Of a stretch of DNA of 8,107 bases, positions 1-5,763 are shown in pieces. The DNA lies in contig JAASSH010000075.1 in the NCBI GenBank assembly GCA_021767985.1, positions 1 through 8,107 on the forward strand, given 5' to 3'. The translations under genes and the position numbers were made by a program. The notes under the pieces were generated by a model. The model had not been told where the DNA came from. It made no database searches and saw nothing but the letters and a program-made list of their open reading frames with translations. Within the stretch, counting starts at the first letter, position 1. Every line of letters begins with the position of its first letter. Source of the DNA: Gammaproteobacteria bacterium. Lineage in GTDB: Bacteria; Pseudomonadota; Gammaproteobacteria; GCA-001735895.

Positions 1-2
1 GC

Positions 3-584
3 CCGACGGGTATCGATATCCGCGACGGCCTGCAGTACGAATGCATCGCCTGCTCGGCCTGCATCGACGCCTGTGACGAAATCATGGACAAGATGTCCTA
101 CCCGCGCGGCCTGATTCGATATACCACCGAAAATTCTGCACTTGGAAAAAAACAGCATATCCTGCGTCCGCGGGTAATGGTTTATGCTGCCATACTGCTG
201 ATTCTCTTCGGCGCCCTGTTGACCAACCTGTTGCAGCGTATCCCGCTCGAGCTCGACGTCATCCGCGACCGTAATACGCTCTATCGCGAAACCCGGGACG
301 GTCTGATCGAAAACGTCTACACGCTTAAAATTCTCAATATGGATTCGAAGGCGCACCGGTATATACTGTCTGCCGACGGCATCGAGGGCATGAAACTATT
401 ACTCGACGAACCGGAAATCGAAGTCGATGCAGGCACGGTTCTCGAGTTGATAGCGCGCCTCCAGGCGGACGAGTTCAACATGGAGGAGCGCAGCGTAACG
501 GTCGAGTTCCAGCTGCAGGCAGTCGAAGCCAACCATTTAACGACCACCGAAGAAGCGCGCTTCGTCGGACCGGGGAAAAACTGA
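3..584 (+). CDS. ccoG: CcoG/FixG/RdxA, cbb3 oxidase maturation iron-sulfur protein (3' part only)
   Basis: The gene enters from the left edge; 193 codons of its 3' end are present, in the frame starting at base 3. The visible protein opens with a ferredoxin-type cluster motif, C-x2-C-x2-C-x3-C (codons at 42-74), that should bind a 4Fe-4S cluster. A transmembrane helix follows (about 177-236). The rest is the periplasmic FixG C-terminal, Ig-like accessory domain, with the family signature RDRN followed by a GLIENVYTLK-type strand. CcoG is a membrane protein associated with the copper supply and assembly of cbb3-type cytochrome c oxidase. Its stop codon overlaps the ccoH start by one base (TGATG), so the two are probably translationally coupled. 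The usual N-terminal membrane helices and first cluster motif lie outside the window. Family assignment is firm. Confidence 0.95.
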   Translation, partial: PTGIDIRDGLQYECIACSACIDACDEIMDKMSYPRGLIRYTTENSALGKKQHILRPRVMVYAAILLILFGALLTNLLQRIPLELDVIRDRNTLYRETRDGLIENVYTLKILNMDSKAHRYILSADGIEGMKLLLDEPEIEVDAGTVLELIARLQADEFNMEERSVTVEFQLQAVEANHLTTTEEARFVGPGKN

Positions 585-1096
585 TGAATACGATTCAAGG
601 CGAACCCAAGAGCTGGAAACGGGAACCCATGGTCTGGCTGCTGATCGCGATTCCACTCTCGGCAGTCATCATGGGTGTGGTGATGATGACACTCGCGATC
701 CAGTCCTACTCGGGGCTCGTGGTCGACGATTACTACAAGAAGGGCAAGCAAATCAACCGCGTGATCGCTCGCGACAAGTTCGCTTATGAACTGGGACTGG
801 CCGCCGGTATCAATTTCGCTCGCGATGGCATGGTCGAGGTGCGCTTTGATCCCGAGGTCCGGTTCGTGCCGGGAGACCGGATCGAATTAAGCCTGGTTCA
901 CGCCACCAAACCGGGACTGGATCAGACCCTGCTACTCGACAAGATCGATACTTACCTGTTGACCGGAAAACTTGATCTGCAGGGGGAGGGGCGCTGGAAC
1001 CTGTACCTGCAAACCCCCGACTGGCGGCTGACGGGATCGCTGCAGCATCCGCAAAAATCCGTCGCCCAGCTGCTGCCTAATTATACGCCCGACTAA
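584..1096 (+). CDS. ccoH: CcoH/FixH, cbb3 oxidase assembly membrane protein
   Basis: A 170-residue protein with one N-terminal membrane anchor (about residues 16-40) preceded by a basic, tryptophan-containing stretch. The family hallmark VVDDYYKKGKQIN follows directly (residues 46-58). The remainder is a mostly beta periplasmic domain, as in FixH. FixH/CcoH is needed for stable assembly of cbb3 oxidase and interacts with oxidase subunits. The start overlaps the ccoG stop and has GGGGA about 8 nt upstream. The following gene begins 11 nt after this stop, so this is a single operon. In most proteobacteria ccoI (a copper-transporting P-type ATPase) and ccoS come next; here they do not. Length and motif are normal for the family, and nothing looks broken. 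Confidence 0.93.
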   Translation: MNTIQGEPKSWKREPMVWLLIAIPLSAVIMGVVMMTLAIQSYSGLVVDDYYKKGKQINRVIARDKFAYELGLAAGINFARDGMVEVRFDPEVRFVPGDRIELSLVHATKPGLDQTLLLDKIDTYLLTGKLDLQGEGRWNLYLQTPDWRLTGSLQHPQKSVAQLLPNYTPD

Positions 1097-1107
1097 AAGC
1101 GATACCC

Positions 1108-1869
1108 ATGGATCTTAGCTTTGGCGCCGCGATCATCGTAGGTTTGCTGGGTTCCAGTCACTGCATCGGCATGTGCGGCGGAATCGTCGCCGCGCTCAAC
1201 ATGGGCGTCAACGACAAGGTCAGTAAAAAACCGGCATCCCTGTTCGTTTATCACCTCGGTTACAACAGCGGACGTATCGCCAGCTACCTGCTGGTGGGAC
1301 TTGTTGCGGGTAGCCTGGGTGCGGGACTAACCGAGCTCGGCGTCAGCCCGGTCTTCGGCAAGCTGTTCGCCGCTGCATTCATGGTTGCACTCGGGCTGTA
1401 TCTTGCCAACTGGTGGCGCGGACTGGCACTGCTGGAACAGTTTGGTTCCAGGCTATGGCGCCATATCCAGCCGCTGGGTCAGCGCCTGTTCCCAATTCAG
1501 AGTCCGCTGCAGGCAATGTTGCTCGGATTGCTATGGGGATGGCTGCCCTGCGGCCTGGTCTATACCGTTGTCGCCTGGTCGCTGACCATGGGCAGCGCCC
1601 TGGAAGGCGCCATGCTGATGCTGGGATTCGGTATCGGCACTCTGCCCGCGCTGTTGATCGCGGGCAATGCGCTGAACTATTTCAGGAACTGGGTGCGATC
1701 CCCACTGATAAGAATCTCAGCGGGGATTACGGTTATAGCCTTCGGACTTTACAGCGGTTTTAACGGGTTGACCCACCTACATCAACATCAGGCCGAATCG
1801 AGCCCGGCCACCTTGGGCATACCCGATGCTTCGACACGGATACCCGCTATTTTACGCAAGGTATCGTGA
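1108..1869 (+). CDS. TauE/SafE-family (DsbD_2-like) membrane protein of the cco locus
   Basis: A 253-residue polytopic membrane protein with about six hydrophobic helices in two halves. Each half carries cysteines: C19 and C23 in the first helix (SSHCIGMCGG), and C148 in WLPCGL at the start of the second half. The YHLGYNSGRIASY segment (residues 48-60) is also typical. This pattern marks the DsbD_2/'sulfite exporter TauE/SafE' group often encoded beside cco genes. Its role there is unsettled, with heavy-metal/copper handling or thiol-redox transfer both proposed. The first pair is spaced C-x3-C and so is not a classical CxxC. The gene starts 11 nt after ccoH with no strong ribosome site, suggesting coupled translation. 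The last 27 codons run antisense through the end of fnr, so the hydrophilic tail after about residue 228 is probably dispensable. Specific substrate is unknown. Confidence 0.85.
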   Translation: MDLSFGAAIIVGLLGSSHCIGMCGGIVAALNMGVNDKVSKKPASLFVYHLGYNSGRIASYLLVGLVAGSLGAGLTELGVSPVFGKLFAAAFMVALGLYLANWWRGLALLEQFGSRLWRHIQPLGQRLFPIQSPLQAMLLGLLWGWLPCGLVYTVVAWSLTMGSALEGAMLMLGFGIGTLPALLIAGNALNYFRNWVRSPLIRISAGITVIAFGLYSGFNGLTHLHQHQAESSPATLGIPDASTRIPAILRKVS

Positions 1870-2534
1870 TCCAGAATTTCTACCTCACGCCGATTCACCA
1901 TGAGTACACCGCACTCCTGGAAACGGGTTAGTGTACGGCTAACCGTCTCTACCGCCAGGCCGAGATAACAGCCGATATCCTGGCGCGACATCGATAGCAG
2001 GAAGGCCGACGCCGAATAACCGCGAGACCAGTAGCGACAGGCCAGGTCATCGAGAAAGCTTGCAATCCTTCCGTCGGCATCCTTACTCGCCAGCATCAGC
2101 ACCAGGTTATGATCTCGCTGCATCTGCTCGGCGGTAATTCGTAACAGGTTTGCACCCTGTGCCTTGTCGGCCAGGTAAGCGTGGGGAAAACGGCACAGGG
2201 ACGTTGTTTCCAGCGTGATCGCGGAAGACATGCGTTCTTGAGAACTGGTGCTGTCGAGGCCAAAAACATCGCCGGGCAGGTAAAATCCGAGCACCTGCTC
2301 CTCTCCGTCTTCGGTTACCAGGTAACTTTTTATCGAACCACTGCGCACGATGAAAAACGAGTCTGCCTCTTCACCTTCACGAAACACGTGCTCTCCCTTG
2401 CGGTTGATTCGCTTGGACTGTTTCAGGTGATCGCTGATACTGGGATTATTGAGCAATTGCATCCCGAGGCAACCACCACGCGGCTCACAAACGTGACATT
2501 TATGATCAATATTGGCAGTTGGTGCTATTTTCAT
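1788..2534 (-). CDS. fnr: Fnr/Anr oxygen-sensing transcription regulator
   Basis: A 248-residue Crp/Fnr-family regulator. The N terminus has C13-x2-C16-x5-C22, and a fourth cysteine, C114, lies in TLETTSLCRFPH. Spacing and context match the four 4Fe-4S ligands of E. coli FNR (Cys20, 23, 29, 122), so an oxygen-labile cluster is expected. A cyclic-nucleotide-binding-like beta roll (about 35-125) is followed by a dimerisation helix (about 130-160) and a winged helix. The recognition helix reads VETVSR (E196, S199, R200), the E-x2-SR code that reads TTGAT-N4-ATCAA. The start is preceded by GGGGGAGAG a few bases upstream. The protein extends about 17 residues beyond the usual family end, and that tail overlaps the convergent TauE/SafE gene by 82 bp. 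Two candidate target sites lie downstream in this window. Called anr in pseudomonads. Confidence 0.95.
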   Translation of the reverse strand: MKIAPTANIDHKCHVCEPRGGCLGMQLLNNPSISDHLKQSKRINRKGEHVFREGEEADSFFIVRSGSIKSYLVTEDGEEQVLGFYLPGDVFGLDSTSSQERMSSAITLETTSLCRFPHAYLADKAQGANLLRITAEQMQRDHNLVLMLASKDADGRIASFLDDLACRYWSRGYSASAFLLSMSRQDIGCYLGLAVETVSRTLTRFQECGVLMVNRREVEILDHDTLRKIAGIRVEASGMPKVAGLDSA

Positions 2535-2548
2535 GACTCTCCCCCTTT

Positions 2549-2576
2549 TTGATATTCAACTCTTGCCGATCATATT
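2549..2576 (+). promoter_or_regulatory. Candidate promoter for the sensor kinase operon (weak)
   Basis: The 144-bp gap between divergent fnr and the kinase must hold both promoters. On the + strand, TTGATA (2549-2554) and CATATT (2571-2576) are separated by 16 bp and match the sigma-70 consensus 5/6 and 4/6. Transcription would begin near 2583 and leave a leader of about 95 nt. This is a visual match only; no equally good candidate was found for fnr on the other strand. Confidence 0.3.
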
Positions 2577-2596
2577 GCTCCAATAATGAATTTCAC

Positions 2597-2620
2597 GCCA
2601 TCGGGGTTTTCCTGATGGGC
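2597..2620. repeat. Imperfect inverted repeat in the fnr-kinase intergenic region
   Basis: GCCATCGGG (2597-2605) can pair with CCTGATGGGC (2611-2620), giving nine pairs including one G-T wobble, with one bulged G and a loop of GTTTT. It is not followed by a T tract on either strand, so it is not an intrinsic terminator. It lies where it could be an operator or a leader hairpin for the kinase transcript, but it matches no binding site I recognise. Confidence 0.35.
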
Positions 2621-2678
2621 TTATAGGGACATTCCAGATACCATAACCTCAAATTACCCGATCCAGAGCCGGTTCTTC

Positions 2679-4307
2679 GTGATTCAGCGCCAACCATTTA
2701 ACCAGCTTTTTCTGATCATGGCCGCCGCCACGCTGCTGGTCAGCACGATTTCGATCGTTAGTCTCTACCGTACCGCGATCGAGCAACATCGGCTGCGGCT
2801 GGTCGAAACCGTGAAAAGTCAGGCGCGACTGATCGAATCGATAGCCCAGTTCGACAGCCTCGAGAGCGACGACGACCCCGCCGTGATACGTGCGTCGACA
2901 CTGGAAAAAGTCGCCGCTGCGCACAGTGAATTCGAAGGTTTCGGTGCCAGCGGCGAGTTTGTACTGGCACGACGCGAGGGCGACCAGATCGTCTTCGTCC
3001 TGAGCCGGCGACATTTGCAGGCGCAGACGCCGCCACCGATTCCGCTGGTCGGAAAATGGGCGGTGCCGATGCAGCGCGCGCTGGCGGGAGAGTCGGGGAT
3101 ACTTACCGGCCTCGACTATCGCGGCACCGAGGTGCTGGCGGCTTACGAACCGATTTCGACCCTCGATCTGGGCCTGGTAGGCAAGATCGACACCAGTGAA
3201 ATTCGCCAGCCTTTTATCCAGGCCGGTTTTATTGCCCTCAGCGCCGCGCTGCTCGTTATTTTCTTTGCCAGCCGGATTTTCTTTCGCATTTCGAGACCGA
3301 TAGAGCAGGCCATAGACCAGCAGGCTGAAACTTTCCAGATCCTGGCGCAAACCTCGCGTGAGGGAATCGTGCTGGCGAGCACCGACGGCATCATCCAGTT
3401 CGTCAATCCGGCCGCGGAAAAACTATTCGGCTATCGGCACGGCGAGCTGGTGGGACAGCCAGTCAAGCGACTGATGCCGCCCGAACATAGCCAGGCGCAT
3501 GACGGCTACATGAAGCATTACCTGCAAACCGGTATCCCCAAAATCATCGGCATCGGGCGCCAATTGACCGCGATGCGCAAGGATGGTTCGCGTTTTCCGA
3601 TCTATCTCTCTATTGGCGATATCAACACCAGCCATGCTCGCCTGTTCGCCGGCGTTATCATGGACATCAGCGAACAGCAAAAACTACAGCGGGAAATTCT
3701 CGAAATCCCGGTGAGCGAACAGCGCCGCATCGGCCAGGAGCTGCACGATGGGCTCGGACAGCAGCTGACCGGACTGGGACTTTTAGCGACCAGCCTGGTC
3801 AACAAGGCCAGTAAACCCGAGTATGAGCTGGCGACCAGGCTGGCCAGCGGCCTGCAGGAAGCCATTTCCCAGGTGCGCGCGCTATCGCGTGGTTTGATGC
3901 CGGTGGACGTTGATGCCGAGGGATTCATGAATTCGGTTCAGAACCTGATCGAGGATATGCGCTTGCAAAGCAACATCGACATCCTGCTAAACATCAAGGA
4001 TCGCGTTAAAATTTCCGATAACACCAGTGCAATGCATTTGTACCGTATCGTGCAGGAGGCGCTCAACAACGCGATCAAACATGCCGATGCCAGCCTGATT
4101 GAAGTTGGCATGGGTATCGAGGACGGGCGTGGGTGCCTGCTGGTCCGCGATAACGGTAAGGGCCAGGATGGTTCGCCTGATAAATCCAGTGGTCTCGGTC
4201 TGCGCATCATGCGACACCGTTGCGGACTGATCGATGCCGAACTGGAAATCAATTTCTCATATAAAGCGGGCACCGAGATAAAATGCTACTTTCCGATTGC
4301 AACATGA
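2679..4307 (+). CDS. Membrane histidine kinase with FixL-like (putative heme) PAS domain
   Basis: A 542-residue sensor kinase. Order: TM1 (about 9-29); an extracytoplasmic Cache-like sensor (about 31-182, with GEFVLARREGDQ and a YRGTEVLAAYEPI strand); TM2 (about 183-202); PAS (about 215-335); HisKA_3 with EQRRIGQELHDG, phosphoacceptor H356; and HATPase_c with N463/N464, DNGKG (491-495) and GLGL (505-508). The PAS domain has the FixL pattern AHDGY...IIGIGR: H274 aligns with the FixL heme ligand (His200 in Bradyrhizobium) and R294 with the oxygen-sensing Arg220. Heme-based oxygen sensing is therefore likely but inferred. Partner is the response regulator 13 nt downstream. The start is the GTG at 2679, without a clear ribosome site; an in-frame ATG at 2718 would cut into TM1. 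Divergent from fnr, with which it may share regulation. Confidence 0.9.
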   Translation: MIQRQPFNQLFLIMAAATLLVSTISIVSLYRTAIEQHRLRLVETVKSQARLIESIAQFDSLESDDDPAVIRASTLEKVAAAHSEFEGFGASGEFVLARREGDQIVFVLSRRHLQAQTPPPIPLVGKWAVPMQRALAGESGILTGLDYRGTEVLAAYEPISTLDLGLVGKIDTSEIRQPFIQAGFIALSAALLVIFFASRIFFRISRPIEQAIDQQAETFQILAQTSREGIVLASTDGIIQFVNPAAEKLFGYRHGELVGQPVKRLMPPEHSQAHDGYMKHYLQTGIPKIIGIGRQLTAMRKDGSRFPIYLSIGDINTSHARLFAGVIMDISEQQKLQREILEIPVSEQRRIGQELHDGLGQQLTGLGLLATSLVNKASKPEYELATRLASGLQEAISQVRALSRGLMPVDVDAEGFMNSVQNLIEDMRLQSNIDILLNIKDRVKISDNTSAMHLYRIVQEALNNAIKHADASLIEVGMGIEDGRGCLLVRDNGKGQDGSPDKSSGLGLRIMRHRCGLIDAELEINFSYKAGTEIKCYFPIAT

Positions 4308-4320
4308 ATTTATCCAGGCC

Positions 4321-4962
4321 ATGACCAGAATCCTGATAGTCGATGACCATCCGCTGGTACGCAGCGGCTTCGCTCAATTGATCGGTGACTGCCCCGACCT
4401 CGAGGTTTGTGGCGAGGCCGGCGACATGGCGGAGGCGTTGGCACAGATCGAGACCACGCGCCCTGACCTTGCCATCATCGACCTGTCACTGGCTGGCGGC
4501 AGCGGACTCGACCTGATCGAGCGCATCAAGTCACGCGATAAAGACATCCTGATGCTGGTCGCCTCGATGCACGACGAGACCCTGTACGCGGAGCGCGTGC
4601 TCGCGGCCGGCGCCCGCGGATACATCAACAAGCAGGAGGCCCAGGACAGTATCATTCGCGCGATCCGCCAGGTGCTCAGCGGCCGGGTCTACCTGAGCCA
4701 GCAGATGACCGATCGGTTGCTCAGCGGCATGGTGGACGCCAACGGCGAAAAACGCGATATCGACAGTCTCTCCAACCGCGAATTGCAGGTGTTCGAGCTG
4801 ATCGGCCAGGGGGTGCCGACCGGCCGGATGGCCGAACAGTTAAACCTGAGCATCAAGACCATCGAAACCCACCAGGCGCACATCAAAAAGAAACTCGGGC
4901 TTAGCTCGGCGCATCAACTCACCCAACGGGCGATCCGCTGGGTGATGGAACAGGGCAGCTAG
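4321..4962 (+). CDS. NarL/FixJ-family response regulator, partner of the upstream kinase
   Basis: A 213-residue two-domain regulator. The receiver domain (1-118) carries the acidic pair D8/D9, phosphoacceptor D54 (AIIDLSL), S82 at the Thr/Ser switch position and conserved K104 (YINKQEA). The C-terminal LuxR-type helix-turn-helix (about 148-208) begins SLSNRELQVFEL and has a recognition helix around LSIKTIETHQAHIKKKL. The kinase is of the HisKA_3 class that normally pairs with this regulator class, and the gene follows it by 13 nt, so the two form a cognate pair. I chose ATG 4321 because MTRILIVDDH is the usual family start; an in-frame TTG at 4297 would overlap the kinase and add eight residues. 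Target genes are not known. No terminator follows before the Hsp20 gene, so some read-through is possible. Confidence 0.93.
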   Translation: MTRILIVDDHPLVRSGFAQLIGDCPDLEVCGEAGDMAEALAQIETTRPDLAIIDLSLAGGSGLDLIERIKSRDKDILMLVASMHDETLYAERVLAAGARGYINKQEAQDSIIRAIRQVLSGRVYLSQQMTDRLLSGMVDANGEKRDIDSLSNRELQVFELIGQGVPTGRMAEQLNLSIKTIETHQAHIKKKLGLSSAHQLTQRAIRWVMEQGS

Positions 4963-4981
4963 CCAGCCTGCGTTTCATGCC

Positions 4982-5034
4982 GATATTGATCCGTATCAAT
5001 ATCAAGTAAAAATAGTTATTTAGACTTCCTGTTA
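4982..5034 (+). promoter_or_regulatory. Perfect FNR/ANR box and class II promoter of the Hsp20 gene
   Basis: TTGAT (4986-4990), CCGT, ATCAA (4995-4999) is an exact match to the FNR consensus TTGAT-N4-ATCAA. The symmetry extends further: arms GATATTGAT and ATCAATATC (4982-5003) are perfect inverted repeats of 9 bp. A -10-like TAGACT lies at 5021-5026, predicting a start near 5033-5034 and placing the box centre (4992.5) at about -41, the position of class II FNR-activated promoters. The box ends 60 nt before the Hsp20 start codon. A T tract does not follow, so this is not a terminator of the preceding operon. Activation by the Fnr encoded in this window is inferred. Confidence 0.85.
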
Positions 5035-5059
5035 CTAGTTAACTCACAAGGAGAGACTG

Positions 5060-5500
5060 ATGAATATGCAAGTTTGGAATCCTTTCCAGGAGTTTGAAAA
5101 TTTATTGGATCGGTATAGCAAAAGTGGTGGATTAAGTAAGCGATTAGATACCGATTTGAGTTTTGCCGACTGGTCGCCATCGGTCGACATCGAGGAAGAA
5201 GAAGACAAGTACGTCATCAAGGCCGATTTACCCGGCGTCGATAAAAAGGATATCGAGGTCAAGCTCGAGGGCGGAGTGCTCAGCATTCGCGGCGAAAAGC
5301 AGACCGAAACGGAAACCGGCAAAGGTACCAAGCGTCACCGCACCGAGCGTTTCCACGGCACCTTTTCGCGCAGTTTCACGCTGCCCGACGCGGTCAAGGC
5401 CGACCAGGTGGATGCAAGCTACAAGGATGGCGTGTTATCGCTGACCATCCCGAAGGCAGAGGAAGCCAAACCGAAATCGATCGACATCAAGGTTAGCTGA
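5060..5500 (+). CDS. Hsp20/alpha-crystallin small heat-shock protein
   Basis: A 146-residue small heat-shock protein, an ATP-independent holdase that binds unfolding proteins and forms oligomers. The N-terminal arm (1-36) has the typical WNPFQEFENLLDR start. The alpha-crystallin domain runs from about 38 to 133 and includes YVIKADLPGVDKKDIEV and the A-x4-G-V-L signature (A119 to L126). The C-terminal I-x-I anchor is I141-D-I143. Start ATG 5060 has AAGGAG (5048-5053) 6 nt upstream. It is preceded by an FNR box and closed by an intrinsic terminator, so it is probably a single-gene unit induced when oxygen is low. The first 100 bases are about 35% G+C against about 51% in the next 100, which may favour open mRNA and strong translation. 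Complete, with no missing motifs. Confidence 0.95.
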   Translation: MNMQVWNPFQEFENLLDRYSKSGGLSKRLDTDLSFADWSPSVDIEEEEDKYVIKADLPGVDKKDIEVKLEGGVLSIRGEKQTETETGKGTKRHRTERFHGTFSRSFTLPDAVKADQVDASYKDGVLSLTIPKAEEAKPKSIDIKVS

Positions 5501-5524
5501 TAATTCGGCCAGACCGGTTTCACA

Positions 5525-5553
5525 GGCGGCATAGCCGGTATGCCGCCTTTTTT
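5525..5553 (+). terminator. Intrinsic terminator after the Hsp20 gene
   Basis: GGCGGCATA (5525-5533) and TATGCCGCC (5539-5547) form a perfect 9-bp stem with a GCCGG loop, followed directly by six T residues (5548-5553). It begins 24 nt after the Hsp20 stop. It separates Hsp20 from the universal stress protein, which then needs its own promoter. The next 137 bases (5554-5690) hold only short GC-rich inverted repeats and no supported gene. Confidence 0.9.
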
Positions 5554-5691
5554 ACATCATCACTTCGACGCAAAGCCGGTAATCCGGCAAGAAGCGCCAA
5601 AACCTGAGTCGCATCGCGGTTTCGGCCGTATTTATCGGCTGATCCGGGGCTGTTGCACCCGCGGCGCCCAGCGGCACGACCGGATCGGGCA

Positions 5692-5743
5692 TTGACCCAT
5701 ATCAATACCCGGGTACACAATGTCGCGCATGATAATCTTAATT
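5692..5743 (+). promoter_or_regulatory. FNR/ANR box (one mismatch) and promoter of the universal stress protein gene
   Basis: TTGAC (5692-5696), CCAT, ATCAA (5701-5705) matches TTGAT-N4-ATCAA except for one base in the left half. Its centre is 5698.5. A -10-like CATGAT (5728-5733) would put the box at about -41.5; the overlapping GATAAT (5731-5736), closer to consensus, would put it at about -44.5. The box ends 58 nt before the preferred start codon, almost the same layout as at the Hsp20 gene. FNR/ANR control of universal stress proteins is known in E. coli and Pseudomonas, which supports the call. Confidence 0.75.
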
Positions 5744-5752
5744 GTTACCAAC

Positions 5753-5756
5753 GGAG
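5753..5756 (+). promoter_or_regulatory. Ribosome binding site that decides the universal stress protein start
   Basis: GGAG lies 7 nt before GTG 5764 but only 1 nt before ATG 5758. The spacing favours the GTG as the real start; both are in the same frame and differ by two residues. Confidence 0.6.
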
Positions 5757-5763
5757 AATGACT

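Noticed and set aside
1413..1763. 116-codon open frame inside the TauE/SafE gene
   Set aside because: A shadow frame within a well-recognised membrane protein; its translation is arginine/alanine-rich without any domain.
2549..2559. TTGATATTCAA as an FNR box controlling fnr or the kinase
   Set aside because: The TTGA/TCAA half-sites are only 3 bp apart; the FNR site needs 6 bp between them (TTGAT-N4-ATCAA). It also lies directly beside the fnr ribosome site. I found no canonical box in this gap.
2649..3350. 233-codon open frame antisense to the kinase
   Set aside because: Translation is low-complexity and basic, typical of antisense frames in GC-rich genes; the sense strand encodes clear kinase domains.
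4297..4320. TTG start for the response regulator overlapping the kinase stop
   Set aside because: The receiver domain begins at the ATG 4321 with the standard MTRILIVDDH; the eight extra residues have no family counterpart.
4982..5003. Palindrome as a terminator for the kinase-regulator operon
   Set aside because: The right arm is followed by AAGTAAAAAT, not a T tract, and the core is an exact FNR site at a promoter-proximal position.
5653..5763. Upstream extension of the universal stress protein (extra N-terminal residues from ATG 5653)
   Set aside because: The extension is arginine/histidine-rich, unlike a Usp start, and would place the FNR box and -10 inside the coding region. A good ribosome site precedes GTG 5764.
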